The position numbers and the translations under genes were made by a program. Below are positions 31,939 to 41,039 of a stretch of DNA of 64,000 nt, piece by piece. The first letter of the stretch is position 1; each line of letters opens with the position of its first letter. The notes beneath the pieces were generated by a model, which saw nothing but the letters and a program-made list of their open reading frames with translations, was not told the origin of the DNA and searched no databases. Origin of the DNA: Streptomyces scopuliridis RB72 (GTDB lineage Bacteria; Actinomycetota; Actinomycetes; Streptomycetales; Streptomycetaceae); NCBI RefSeq assembly GCF_000718095.1, contig NZ_JOEI01000019.1, positions 124,001-188,000 on the forward strand. Reading direction: 5' to 3'.

Positions 31939-32083
31939 AGCGAACGAGTCAACCCAGAACACACTGAAAACAACCTGAACACGGACGGGCCCAAGCGCCC
32001 CGTGCTCCCCAACCGTACTGACGTTGGTCGTCGGCGCCGGCGGGACCGGGGCTTCCGTGTGCACGGGATCGCGAAGTGGGGAC

Positions 32084-33652
32084 TCACCCGCCGTCAGTTC
32101 CGAGGGTGCCGGTGGTACGGAACGCGTCCGCGGTGTTCAGGCCGAGGCGGGCCGCCCAGGTGAGGGCCTCGTCAAGTGGGGCGTCGTCGTCGGCCAGGCG
32201 GGCGGCGGCGAGGGTGAGCGGGGCCTTGCCCTCGTCCAGCAGGACGGTCCACTGCCGCGCGGTGAGGGCCACGTAGCGCAGGTCGCGGAGATCGGCCAGG
32301 ACGGTCAGGTCGCGGACGTCGGCCCGGGAGAGGTCCAGGCCGCGCAGGTTCGGGACGGTGCGCAGCGGGGCGAGGTCGATGGGGGCGGTGGTCCCCAAGT
32401 CCAGGGCGGTGAGGTCGCGGTGGCCTTCGAGCGGGGTCAGGTCACCGCCGTCCAGGGTGACGTGCAGGGACTCGACGGGCAGCGCGCGGACCGGCGCCAG
32501 GTCGGCTGTGGCACAGCGGTTGAGGCGCAGCAGTCGCAGGTTCGGGGCGGCGGTGAGCGGGGCGAGATCGACCGGGCCGACGGCGTCATTGATGTGGATG
32601 GCCTGAAGGTCGGGCGGGATCGTGGCGGGGATCTCGCCGATGATCCTCCGGGGGCCAAACCCGCGGGCCGGTTCCAGCAGGGAGAGGTAGTCGTCGTCCG
32701 TCTCGTAGGCGCCCTGCTCCAGCAGGTCCACGTGGTGGCCGAGCAGCGAGGTGATCGAGTCGGCGACATAGGCCGGGCCCTCGTCGTAGTCGCGGCCGAT
32801 ACGGATGACCTGGCCGGGTCGGCCGTTGCGGGCCGGGGCCAGGTCCACCGCCAGGTAGTTGCCGTCCTCACCGGAGGCGAAGGGCAGCCAGGCCGGGTGC
32901 CCACCGCAACGCCGGACCGTGTCGGACGGATCGGCGTCGAAGACGACCGAGTCCCAGGCCAGCTCCCAGCCGTACCAGGGCCGTTCGCGCTGGTCGGCGT
33001 GGACGGAGACCAGGTGCTTCAGCGACAGCCAGGCGTTGCCTCCGAGCAGATAGCGGTGCTCAATGCCGAGACCGTCGCCGTCGGCGATCGCGTACAGGGC
33101 CCGCAGGTCGGCGGGCAGGGGCCGGCCGACGCGGCGCTCGGCCTCGTCGAGTGCGGCGGCGGACGCGGGCGGCGGCAGCTGCTCCGGCCGCCCCAGGATC
33201 GCGGCGCGCCGCTCCATGTACGCGCGGAACCGCGCCACCGCCTGCTCCGGATCCCCTGCCGGGGCGGCCGTGTCCTCCCCCTGCTCAACACCGGGCTGGG
33301 GCAGCCGGTACCCGGGGTCCAGGACGGCCTGGAAACCGCCGCCCCGGCCGCGCAGGCTGGTGATGATGTCCGAGAAGGCGACCAGTTCGTACTCTCCGGA
33401 CGGCCGGCACGCGATCTCCAGGCTGCTGCTCGCCCACCCCCGGATCTCCCGCACCGCCTCCGCCAGCGTGGTCAGCTCCCCGAAGGGGCTGGGCACGAGG
33501 TTGTGTCTCCCGGGCGCGCCGGGGACGGTGTAGTCACCGGACACCGAGACGCCGCCCCGGCCCGCCGTGCTGGCCAGCACCGCCCGCGTCCACCCCTCAG
33601 GCGCGCTCGCGACGATCTCCTCGGCTATCCGCCGCGCGACCCGCTCCACCAT
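32084..33652 (-). CDS. SUKH (SMI1/KNR4) and leucine-rich-repeat protein
   Basis: A protein of about 522 residues with three parts. Residues 1-110 resemble small immunity-type domains (a helix, then GEYELVAFSDIITSL). Residues about 150-340 carry a SUKH fold: LPPPASAAALDEAERRVGRPLPADLRALYAIADGDG is its classic opening. Residues about 355-480 are leucine-rich-like strands (DLAPLTAAPNLRLLRLN, LTALDLGTTAPIDLAPLRTVPNLRGLDLSRADV). SUKH proteins in bacteria are often immunity proteins against polymorphic toxins, but no toxin gene lies nearby. ATG 33652 behind GGGAGCAGG was chosen over an unsupported GTG eight codons upstream. Confidence 0.75.
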   Translation of the reverse strand: MVERVARRIAEEIVASAPEGWTRAVLASTAGRGGVSVSGDYTVPGAPGRHNLVPSPFGELTTLAEAVREIRGWASSSLEIACRPSGEYELVAFSDIITSLRGRGGGFQAVLDPGYRLPQPGVEQGEDTAAPAGDPEQAVARFRAYMERRAAILGRPEQLPPPASAAALDEAERRVGRPLPADLRALYAIADGDGLGIEHRYLLGGNAWLSLKHLVSVHADQRERPWYGWELAWDSVVFDADPSDTVRRCGGHPAWLPFASGEDGNYLAVDLAPARNGRPGQVIRIGRDYDEGPAYVADSITSLLGHHVDLLEQGAYETDDDYLSLLEPARGFGPRRIIGEIPATIPPDLQAIHINDAVGPVDLAPLTAAPNLRLLRLNRCATADLAPVRALPVESLHVTLDGGDLTPLEGHRDLTALDLGTTAPIDLAPLRTVPNLRGLDLSRADVRDLTVLADLRDLRYVALTARQWTVLLDEGKAPLTLAAARLADDDAPLDEALTWAARLGLNTADAFRTTGTLGTDGG

Positions 33653-33834
33653 GTCCTGCTCCCGTCCTGTCGACACCGCCGATCATCATCGCAGTGGGGT
33701 ACGACAGAGCGGATGGACCACACATTCTCGACGGCCGGTGCGCCGCCTGCGGCTGTTGCGGGCCGCCTGCTCACCGGCACCGCCGGCCGACGGGCTCACC
33801 GGCTCATCGGCTCACCGGCTCACCAGGACAGGAC

Positions 33835-34581
33835 CTAAGCGAGAGCCGCGCGGGCGCCGCCCGCCGGGCCGCGGACCGCCGTGGCGGTCAGTTCCTGCAC
33901 GCGGTCGGCGGGGACGGGGACTCCCGGGGTGTCGAAGAACCAGCGTTGCGTCTCTTCCTGGCTCAGTCCTTCGGGCCGAGCCGCCATGTACGGCTGGACG
34001 TACACCGGCGTGCCCGGTTCGCTGCGCCAGCTGTCGGCGAGCGTGCCGGTGTCCACCGCGTCGTAGCCGAGGGCGTCCAGCAGCCGCGCCACCCGCGCCT
34101 TGGCCTCGGCGTCGTCGCCGGCCAGGGGCAGGGCACTGCGGTCGGGGGCGCCCGAGGGGCGGGCGCTGGTCAACAGGCGTCGGAAGTCGATGTTGTTGAA
34201 CGCCTTGACCACGTGGGAGTCGGCGAGGTGTCGCTGCACCAAGGCGCTGGAGGTCAGCGTCCCCGCGTCCAGCTCGGCGAACCGGTCGTCGCGTTCGGGG
34301 TAGTAGTTCATCGTGTCGATGACGGTCTTGCCCGCCAGAGCCGCCGCGGGGAGCTGCTCGTAGGCGCGCAGCGGTACGGTCGCCACCACCAGATCGCCGG
34401 CCCGCGCGGCTTCGGCGGGCGTGGCCGCCCGTGCGTGTTCGCCGAGTTCGCCGACGAGGCCGGCGAGGGCCTCGGGCCCGCTGGAGTTGCTGAGTACGAC
34501 GTCTAGGCCGGCGGCCACGGCGAGGCGGGCCAGCGCGCTGCCGATCATGCCGCTGCCGATCAGTCCGAGGGTCTGGTTCAC
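33835..34581 (-). CDS. NADP/F420-type oxidoreductase
   Basis: A 248-residue Rossmann-fold protein. Residues 4-20 (LGLIGSGMIGSALARLA) carry the dinucleotide-binding G-x-G-x-x-G. GDLVVATVPLRAYEQLP and KTVIDTMNYYPERDD follow the layout of NADPH-dependent F420 reductases and their NAD(P)-binding relatives, and VVKAFNNIDFRRLL matches the F420 reductase signature region. In Streptomyces several such paralogues act on unknown substrates. GTG start at 34581. It is divergent from a TetR gene with a 16-bp dyad in the shared promoter and is thus its likely target. Confidence 0.8.
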   Translation of the reverse strand: MNQTLGLIGSGMIGSALARLAVAAGLDVVLSNSSGPEALAGLVGELGEHARAATPAEAARAGDLVVATVPLRAYEQLPAAALAGKTVIDTMNYYPERDDRFAELDAGTLTSSALVQRHLADSHVVKAFNNIDFRRLLTSARPSGAPDRSALPLAGDDAEAKARVARLLDALGYDAVDTGTLADSWRSEPGTPVYVQPYMAARPEGLSQEETQRWFFDTPGVPVPADRVQELTATAVRGPAGGARAALA

Positions 34582-34683
34582 GGTGTCATGTCTCCATTTC
34601 GGCGGGCGACGGGCTTCACCGCCTCCCCACCCGACCTGAATCAGAGGGGCGACATTGAGAACCCATATCGCTTGTGGAACTCA

Positions 34684-34699
34684 GTGTCATCGTAGACAC
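34684..34699. promoter_or_regulatory. TetR-type operator candidate
   Basis: GTGTCATCGTAGACAC is a dyad with perfect GTGTC/GACAC arms and a central CG, located midway between the divergent reductase and TetR genes. Confidence 0.6.
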
Positions 34700-34748
34700 C
34701 ATGACTCACTCCTGCAATCCGGACTCGGAGGAGGGGTAGAATCGCCGG

Positions 34749-35366
34749 GTGAACGGAGCAGCGCGTACGAATACGAGAGACATCGCACGGGCCGCCGTCC
34801 GGGCCGAGTTGGCCCAGGTGGCCTTCGACCTGTTCCGCCGCGAGGGCTTCGACAAGGTCACCGTCAATGACCTGGCGGCGGCCGCCGGAGTGTCCCGCAG
34901 CACCTTCCTGCGCTACTTCGGCACCAAAGAGGACGCCGTTCTCGGGGCCGTCGACGCCCAGGGCGAGCAGCTCGCCGACGCGCTACGGGCCCGGCCCGCG
35001 GACGAGGACGACTGGACGGCGCTCCGCCGCGCCCTGGACACCGTGGTCGAGCACCACCGTCACGACGCGGCCGGCACACTCGCGATGTCCCGTCTGATCA
35101 TGGAGACCCCCGCGCTGTGCGCGCGGAGCCAGGAGAAGCAGAACGGCTGGCGCCCCGCCCTCGCCCAGGCGCTGACCGAGCGGGCCGACCACGCGCGGCC
35201 CACGGCCCTGGGCCCGTTGGTACGGGCCGCCGCCGCGGTGGACTGCCTGAACATCGCCGTCAACCACTGGACCGCCTCCGGCGGCCGGCTCGACCTCGAC
35301 GCTCTGCTCGACGAGGCCTTCGCCGCACTCGTACCGCGGGCGCCTTCGGGACGAAGTCCTCGGTGA
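34749..35366 (+). CDS. TetR-family repressor
   Basis: A 205-residue regulator. The N-terminal DNA-binding domain is typical: AELAQVAFDLFRREGFDKVTVNDLAAAAGVSRSTFLRYFGTKEDAV at about 18-62. The all-helical remainder forms the ligand pocket. GTG start at 34749; GGAGGAGGGG ends about 12 bases upstream. It probably represses itself and the divergent reductase gene through the dyad at 34684. Confidence 0.9.
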   Translation: MNGAARTNTRDIARAAVRAELAQVAFDLFRREGFDKVTVNDLAAAAGVSRSTFLRYFGTKEDAVLGAVDAQGEQLADALRARPADEDDWTALRRALDTVVEHHRHDAAGTLAMSRLIMETPALCARSQEKQNGWRPALAQALTERADHARPTALGPLVRAAAAVDCLNIAVNHWTASGGRLDLDALLDEAFAALVPRAPSGRSPR

Positions 35367-35379
35367 CGACGCGGGCGGT

Positions 35380-36417
35380 TCAGGGGCGGACGAGCACCTT
35401 CAGGGCCTCGCGGTTGTTCATGGCACGGTAGCCGTCGGGCACCTCGTCCAGGCCGATGGTGCGGTCGAAGACGCGGCCCGGTTCGACCGTGCCATCGAGG
35501 ACGTCGGGCAGCAGTTCGTCTATGTAGGCGCGTACCGGCGCCGGGCCGCCGTTGAGGGTGATGTTGGGGCCGAAGAGGCTGCCGAACCCGATCGGCGCGT
35601 CCTCGTACTGCGGCACACCGACGCGGCTGATCACACCACCGGGACGCACCACGCCGACCGCCATCTCGTACGCGCTCATGTATCCGACGGCCTCCAGCAC
35701 CGTGTGGGTGCCGTCGCCGCCGGTGAGCTCCCGTACCTTCGCGATGCCTTCCTCGCCGCGCTCGGCGACCACGTCGGTGGCGCCGAAGTCGCGTCCGAGG
35801 TCGGTACGGTCCTTGTGGCGGCCCATGAGGATGATCCGCTCCGCGCCCAGCCGCTTGGCGGACAGCACGGCCATCAGCCCGACGGCGCCGTCACCGATCA
35901 CGGTCACCGTGGTACGCGGGTTCACCTTGGCCATCTTCGCCGCGTGGTAGCCGGTGCCGTACACATCGGACAGGGTCAGCAGGGACGGCAGCAGAGCGGA
36001 GTCCTCGCCGACGGGCAGCTTCACCAGTGTGCCCTGGGCCTGCGGGACACGGATCGCCTCGGCCTGTCCGCCGCCTATGCCGCCCGCGGCCCAGAACCCG
36101 CCGTGGCGGCAGGAGGTGTGCAGGCCCTCGCGGCAGAAGTCACAGGTGTTGTCGGCCCATGCGAAGGGGGCCACGACGAGATCGCCGCGCCTCAGCCCGG
36201 AGACGTCGGAGCCGAGTTCCTCGACCACGCCCAGGAACTCGTGGCCCATCGGCGTTCCCTGCTCGGAGGCCGGGATGTTGTGGTACGGGTGCAGATCACT
36301 GCCGCAGATACACGCGCGCACGATACGTACGATCGCGTCGGTGGGCTGTCGCAGAACGGGGTCGGGCGCGTTCTCCACGCGTACATCGCCGGGACCGTAC
36401 ATGAATGTGGCTCGCAT
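35380..36417 (-). CDS. Zinc-dependent alcohol dehydrogenase family enzyme
   Basis: A 345-residue medium-chain dehydrogenase. Catalytic zinc ligands appear in ACICGSDLHPY (Cys about 39) and GHEFLGVVEE (His-Glu about 58-59). The structural zinc loop is reduced: only CDFCREGLHTSCRHG supplies Cys residues. The Rossmann motif is VTVIGDGAVGLMAVLSAKRLGAERIILMGR near 165-195. It oxidises or reduces an unknown alcohol/aldehyde with NAD(P). The ATG at 36417 is directly followed by the family opening MRATFMYGPGDVRVE. It is divergent from an XRE-type regulator gene, a common pairing for this enzyme. Confidence 0.9.
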   Translation of the reverse strand: MRATFMYGPGDVRVENAPDPVLRQPTDAIVRIVRACICGSDLHPYHNIPASEQGTPMGHEFLGVVEELGSDVSGLRRGDLVVAPFAWADNTCDFCREGLHTSCRHGGFWAAGGIGGGQAEAIRVPQAQGTLVKLPVGEDSALLPSLLTLSDVYGTGYHAAKMAKVNPRTTVTVIGDGAVGLMAVLSAKRLGAERIILMGRHKDRTDLGRDFGATDVVAERGEEGIAKVRELTGGDGTHTVLEAVGYMSAYEMAVGVVRPGGVISRVGVPQYEDAPIGFGSLFGPNITLNGGPAPVRAYIDELLPDVLDGTVEPGRVFDRTIGLDEVPDGYRAMNNREALKVLVRP

Positions 36418-36617
36418 GAGGCACCTTCCCTGGTGGTGGCGTTTCATCGGTTTCGGTGGTCAAGTTCGGGGTCGGCGACCTTCGCCGCGCTTTTCATTTC
36501 CAGAATCGCATTCCCGCATCAGCCCGCAAAGGGGAGACTTTCCTCCCTGGGACGCATTCATCCTGGGAGTAAACTGTCCCCCTCACATGAGGCTCTGCCG
36601 GTGCGAGACTGGTGCGC

Positions 36618-37484
36618 ATGAACCGCGACGCACACCTCAATGAGCTGGGGGAGTTCCTCCGCGCCCGGCGCGCCGAGCTCAGCCCCCGCACAGTGGGGCT
36701 GCCCGACAGCGGTACGCCGCGGCGGGTGCCGGGCCTGCGCCGGGAGGAGGTGGCCCAGCTGGCAGCGATCAGCACCGACTTCTACACCCGTCTGGAGCAG
36801 GGACGCATCCAGGCATCCGCGCCCGTGCTGGCCGCCCTCGCCCGTGTCCTGCATCTGAACGACGACCAGCGCGACTACCTCTTCGGGCTGGCGGGAAAGG
36901 ACCGGAAACGGTCCCGGCGGCGCATGCTGCAGAAAGTCCAGCCGCAATTGCAGCGGCTTCTCGACGACCTCACCGCGACTCCGGCCATTGTCATGGGCCG
37001 TCGCATGGACATTCTCGCGTGGAATGCGCTCGCCGCCGCTCTGGTCACCGATTTCGGCCGGATCCCGGAAAAGCACCGCAATTACGTGCGGCTGGTGTTC
37101 ACCGACCCCGCCATGAGGACGCTGTACAGCGACTGGGAGACCGTCGCGCGCACGTGCGCCGCCCAGCTGCGGATGGAAGCCGCCAAGTATCCCGACGATC
37201 CGCGCCTCACCGCCCTGGTGGGCGAACTGTCGGTCCAGGACCCGCAGTTCCGCCAGTGGTGGGCCGCCCACGACGTCGCCACCCTGAGCGTGGGCACCAA
37301 GATGCTCCATCACCCCGTCGCCGGTGACCTCACCCTCGACTGGGACACGCTGACCGCGAGCACCGACCCCGACCAGCAGCTCGTCATCTGGACCGCCGAA
37401 GTGGGCACCCCCACCCACGACGGACTGCGCATCCTGGCCTCGTGGGCCGCGGACCACCCGATGGCCGCCTCGGACAGCACCTGA
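36618..37484 (+). CDS. XRE regulator with MmyB-like ligand domain
   Basis: A 288-residue regulator. Residues about 5-80 are a Cro/CI-type helix-turn-helix (LGEFLRARRAELSP, RRVPGLRREEVAQLAAISTDFYTRLEQGR). Residues about 100-280 follow the MmyB-like PAS-related domain: RRMDILAWNALAAALVTDF, FTDPAMRTLYSDWE, LRMEAAKYPDDPRL and FRQWWAAHDV. These regulators often control an adjacent oxidoreductase, here the divergent alcohol dehydrogenase. ATG 36618 was chosen; a GTG two codons earlier is possible. Direct and inverted GGGAG/CTCCC elements lie in the 200-base promoter gap. Confidence 0.9.
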   Translation: MNRDAHLNELGEFLRARRAELSPRTVGLPDSGTPRRVPGLRREEVAQLAAISTDFYTRLEQGRIQASAPVLAALARVLHLNDDQRDYLFGLAGKDRKRSRRRMLQKVQPQLQRLLDDLTATPAIVMGRRMDILAWNALAAALVTDFGRIPEKHRNYVRLVFTDPAMRTLYSDWETVARTCAAQLRMEAAKYPDDPRLTALVGELSVQDPQFRQWWAAHDVATLSVGTKMLHHPVAGDLTLDWDTLTASTDPDQQLVIWTAEVGTPTHDGLRILASWAADHPMAASDST

Positions 37485-37543
37485 CGCGGCCCGCCCGGGT
37501 CCCTGCCGCCAGGAACCCCTGCCGCCGGGGACCTCCGATTCCC

Positions 37544-39676
37544 CTACGCCTCCTCGTCCACCCTGATCAGATGCAGGGACGTGCTCGACCAGTCCCCGGC
37601 CGGCAGTTCGGGCGTGATCCCGTACCCGGTCAGTACCGACGCGTGATGGACGGCGCCGGTACGGGCGTCCCGGTAGCGTGCCGTGGGGTCCAGGCCCGCG
37701 AGTCTGAGGGCGGGGCGCGGGGTGCCGTGGCGCGGGGCCCGCTGCCAGACCAGCACGAACGCCTCCCGCCGGTCCATGGTGGTGTACTGCACGGCGCACG
37801 GCGCGTCGTCGACGGGACCGCGCAGCCGGTGCAGCGTGCCGTGCTGCACGATATGGCGAACCTTCTTGTACTCCGCCACCCACTCGGCGCCCTGGGCGCG
37901 CTCCGCCGCCGTCCAGCGCGCGAGATCGCCGCCCACCGCCAGCACCCCCGCCATCGCGACATGGAACCGGTAACGCAGCGGCACCGAGCGGCCGGTGAGC
38001 TGGTTGGGCACATCCGTCACCCAGGCCGCCATCGTCCGTGCCGGGTAGATCTGGCCGAAACCGTGCTGGATCGAGACCCGGTCCGCCGCGTCGGTGTTGT
38101 CGGACGGCCACGCCTGGTCCGTACGGGAGAGGATGGCCAGGTCGACACGGCCGCCGCCCCCGCTGCACGTTTCGATCCGCAGTCCCGGGTGGTCCGCGCG
38201 CAGCCGGTCGATGACCTCGTACAGGTGGTGTGTGTACCGCGTCCACAGCACATCCTCGCCGTTCTCGCGGCCGGGCCAGCCGGCTTCGCTGAAGGCGCGG
38301 TTCATGTCCCACTTGAGGAAGTCGATGCCGTTGTCCGCGACCAGCCGCGTCAGCCAGCCGTACGCCCACTCGGCGACATCGTCCCGGGCGAAGTTGAGCA
38401 CCAGCTGGTGGCGCAGCTCGGTGCGGGTGCGGTGCGGGAAGTGCAGTACCCAGTCCGGGTGCGCGCGGTACAAGTCGCTGTCCGGGTTGACCATTTCGGG
38501 CTCCACCCACAGGCCGAAGCGCATACCGAGCCGGTGGACCTCCTCGATCAGCGGGGTGAGCCCGTCGGGGAAGCCCTTGGCCGCCGGCTCCCAGTCGCCC
38601 AGTCCCGCCGTGTCGTCGCGGCGCCCGCCGTACCAGCCGTCGTCGACGACATAGAGCTCCACGCCGAGCTCCGCGGCACGCGCCGCCAGCGCCTTCTGTC
38701 CGGCCTCGTCGACCTCGAAGCCGGTGGCCTCCCAGGAGTTGAACAGTACGGGGCGCAACTCCTCGGGGTGCGGCAGCACATGGGCCAGGATGTACGCGTG
38801 CCAGGCACGGCTGGCCGCGCCGAAGCCACCGTCGGTGTACACGGCCGCGTAGCGCGGGGTCACGTACTCCTCGCCGGGGCCGAGCGGAAGTGACGCACCG
38901 TCATGTCCGGCTCCACCGGTGAACGCCGTACGTCCGTCGGGGGTGCGCTGCACGGTGACGTGCCAGCTTCCGCTCCAGGCCAGGGCCGCGCTCCACACCT
39001 CGCCCCGGTCCTCGGTGGCCTCGCCCGCGTCCAGCATCAGCCAGGGGTTGGCATGGTGGCTGGTAATGCCGCGCCGGCTGGTGAGCACGGTCTCGCCGTG
39101 CGGCACCGGCTCCCGGTGGAGCACGCCCTCCGCCGACCACTGGCCGGTGACATGGCTGATCCGGTAGTCGTCGCGCGGTGGCAGCGTCCAGGCCGCGGAA
39201 TCCGCGCGGGCCAGCGCGAGCGGTTCCCGGCCGGTGTTGCGCAGTACGGTCCAGCGCTCGACGACATCGGTGTCCTCGTGGACGCGGTAGTGCAGGGTGA
39301 CCGCCAGCGGGTAGTGGCGGTCGCGGAACTCCAACGCCAACTCAGCTGTCCCGGAGGCTGGTTCGCTGGCGCGGTGGCCCACGGGCTGCCACTCGAAGGC
39401 GCGGGTGCCGTCGGCGAACCGTACCCGCAGGGAGGGTGCTCCGTACCGGGCGCCTCCGTCGACGGGCAACTCCTCGCCGGCCGCCGGGCGGCCCTCGAAA
39501 CTGCTGATCTCCGCGGCCGGAGGGGGTACGAGCTCCCCGGCCGCCGCGAGGGTCAGCCGTGGTCCCCACGCGAGGTGGCAGGGCGCTCCCGTGTCATCGA
39601 TCCGCAGCGCGTACGACGTGCGCGCGGTGGAGAGCAGCCAGACCCCGGAGGCCGGGGCGAAGGAGATCAGAGACAT
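37544..39676 (-). CDS. GH36 alpha-galactosidase, cytoplasmic
   Basis: A 710-residue intracellular enzyme that removes terminal alpha-galactose. The N-terminal beta-sandwich spans about 1-280, the catalytic barrel about 290-600, and a C-terminal beta domain follows. The nucleophile is the Asp in FLKWDMNR near residue 455 and the acid/base is in the segment AWPSDNTDAADR near 526. WEATGFEVDEA, YVVDDGWYGGRRDD and GLWVEPEMVNPDSD are family blocks. No signal peptide is present, so it should act on imported oligosaccharides. It is transcribed divergently from the ROK regulator and ABC importer genes, which fits a shared regulon. Confidence 0.93.
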   Translation of the reverse strand: MSLISFAPASGVWLLSTARTSYALRIDDTGAPCHLAWGPRLTLAAAGELVPPPAAEISSFEGRPAAGEELPVDGGARYGAPSLRVRFADGTRAFEWQPVGHRASEPASGTAELALEFRDRHYPLAVTLHYRVHEDTDVVERWTVLRNTGREPLALARADSAAWTLPPRDDYRISHVTGQWSAEGVLHREPVPHGETVLTSRRGITSHHANPWLMLDAGEATEDRGEVWSAALAWSGSWHVTVQRTPDGRTAFTGGAGHDGASLPLGPGEEYVTPRYAAVYTDGGFGAASRAWHAYILAHVLPHPEELRPVLFNSWEATGFEVDEAGQKALAARAAELGVELYVVDDGWYGGRRDDTAGLGDWEPAAKGFPDGLTPLIEEVHRLGMRFGLWVEPEMVNPDSDLYRAHPDWVLHFPHRTRTELRHQLVLNFARDDVAEWAYGWLTRLVADNGIDFLKWDMNRAFSEAGWPGRENGEDVLWTRYTHHLYEVIDRLRADHPGLRIETCSGGGGRVDLAILSRTDQAWPSDNTDAADRVSIQHGFGQIYPARTMAAWVTDVPNQLTGRSVPLRYRFHVAMAGVLAVGGDLARWTAAERAQGAEWVAEYKKVRHIVQHGTLHRLRGPVDDAPCAVQYTTMDRREAFVLVWQRAPRHGTPRPALRLAGLDPTARYRDARTGAVHHASVLTGYGITPELPAGDWSSTSLHLIRVDEEA

Positions 39677-39811
39677 TGATCCTCGCGTTCGATTAGCGCC
39701 ACAGGAGAGGTGAGCAGCCAACCTCTCCTTCGATCGACTGTCAACACCCCCACTGAATCTGGCTTTTACAGGCTGAGGGTGCCCTCAGAAGGTTCTCCAC
39801 ATGAAGTCTGC

Positions 39812-39848
39812 TTCTTTCATTGACAGCAGAAAAGAATCACCCTAGCTT
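39812..39848 (+). promoter_or_regulatory. Promoter and likely operator of the ROK gene
   Basis: TTGACA at 39820-39825 and TAGCTT at 39843-39848 are 17 bases apart, a good vegetative promoter. Transcription would start about 7 bases later, at or next to the ATG of 39856, giving a leaderless message. TTCTTT at 39812-39817 and AAAGAA at 39831-39836 form an inverted repeat over the -35 box, a plausible ROK operator. Confidence 0.65.
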
Positions 39849-39855
39849 TCCGGCC

Positions 39856-41031
39856 ATGCGCTCAACCACTCCTCATGAGGCGGTCCCGGCGACGACGCCG
39901 GCCGCTTCCCTGGTCTTCACGACCGTGCTGTCCCACGGCCCGCTCACCCGGGCCGAGATCGCGCGGCGGACCCGACTGTCCCCGGCCGCGGTCACCAAGG
40001 CGGTACGCCCGCTGATGGAGGTCGGGTATCTGGTCGAGGACGTGGACGAAGGGGCGCGGCCCGCTCTCGGACGTCCGGCCAATCTGGTACGGGTCGACGC
40101 GGGCCGGGCGCTGTTCATCGGGATCAAGGTGACGGGCGACGAGATCATCGCCGTCCTGGCCGATCTGTGCTGCCATATCCGGGTCGCCCGGCACGTACGG
40201 CTCACGGACCGTGAGCCGGCGGCGGTGCTCCCCGCCCTCACCGCGCTGGTGCGGGAACTGCTCCTGGAGGCCGATGGTTTCGGGGTGCGGGTGCGAGGGC
40301 TGGGCCTCGCCGTCTCGGGTGATGTGGACCGCACGGACGGTGTGGTGCGCTACTCGCCCTTCCTGGAGTGGCGGGACATCCCGCTCGCCGAGATCGTCGG
40401 GACCGCGACCGGTCTGCCGGTCACGGTCGACAACGACGTACGGGCGCTGACCGTCGCCGAGCAGTGGTTCGGGGCCGGGGTCGGGCTCTCCGACTTCGCC
40501 CTGGTGACCGTGGGCGCCGGCATCGGCTGTGGCCTGGTGGTGCATGGACGGGTGGTGTCGGGCGCGCACGGCGTGGCCGGCGAGATCGGGCATCTGTCCA
40601 TCGACCCGCTCGGCCCGCCGTGCCACTGCGGCAACAACGGATGCGTCGAGGCCATCGCGGCGGACCCGGCGATCCTGCGCGGGGTCCGGGAGGCCACGGG
40701 CCGGCCGGTGACCACCGCGGCCGAGGCGCTGGAACTGGCCCACGGCGGGGACCCCGGGGTACGGGAGGTCTACGCACGGGCCGGCGAGGCCATCGGCCGG
40801 GCCATCGGCTCGGTGGTCAACGTCCTCGGTCCGGAACGGGTGATCATCTCCGGCGAGGGCCTGGCCGCATACGACTTGTTCGCCGAGGGCATCCGCGACG
40901 CGTTCGCCGCGTCCGCCTTCGGCACCGCAGCGCAGTGTGACGTGATGACACGTCCGCTGCCCTTCGAGGAGTGGGCGCGCGGGGCCGCGGCCACCGCGAT
41001 CCAGTCCTTCATCGGATCAGACACGCGATAG
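39856..41031 (+). CDS. ROK-family sugar-responsive repressor
   Basis: A 391-residue regulator. Residues about 15-75 form a winged helix (LTRAEIARRTRLSPAAVTKAVRPLMEVGYL). The rest is a ROK/hexokinase-fold sugar-binding domain: LFIGIKVTGDEIIAVLAD, the ATP/sugar motif VTVGAGIGCGLVVHGRVV, and the zinc motif CHCGNNGCVEAIA. It probably represses the importer operon it leads and the divergent GH36 gene until an imported sugar binds. Its stop lies 9 bases before the substrate-binding protein ATG, so it is the first gene of that operon. Confidence 0.9.
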   Translation: MRSTTPHEAVPATTPAASLVFTTVLSHGPLTRAEIARRTRLSPAAVTKAVRPLMEVGYLVEDVDEGARPALGRPANLVRVDAGRALFIGIKVTGDEIIAVLADLCCHIRVARHVRLTDREPAAVLPALTALVRELLLEADGFGVRVRGLGLAVSGDVDRTDGVVRYSPFLEWRDIPLAEIVGTATGLPVTVDNDVRALTVAEQWFGAGVGLSDFALVTVGAGIGCGLVVHGRVVSGAHGVAGEIGHLSIDPLGPPCHCGNNGCVEAIAADPAILRGVREATGRPVTTAAEALELAHGGDPGVREVYARAGEAIGRAIGSVVNVLGPERVIISGEGLAAYDLFAEGIRDAFAASAFGTAAQCDVMTRPLPFEEWARGAAATAIQSFIGSDTR

Positions 41032-41039
41032 GAGTAGCG

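Noticed and set aside
33780..33830. GGCTCACC-type short repeats before the F420-type reductase stop
   Set aside because: Short and imperfect 9-base repetition in intergenic DNA; no structure or coding role visible.
32024..33838. 604-codon plus-strand ORF opposite the SUKH protein
   Set aside because: Antisense shadow; the minus strand has the SUKH and leucine-rich-repeat motifs.
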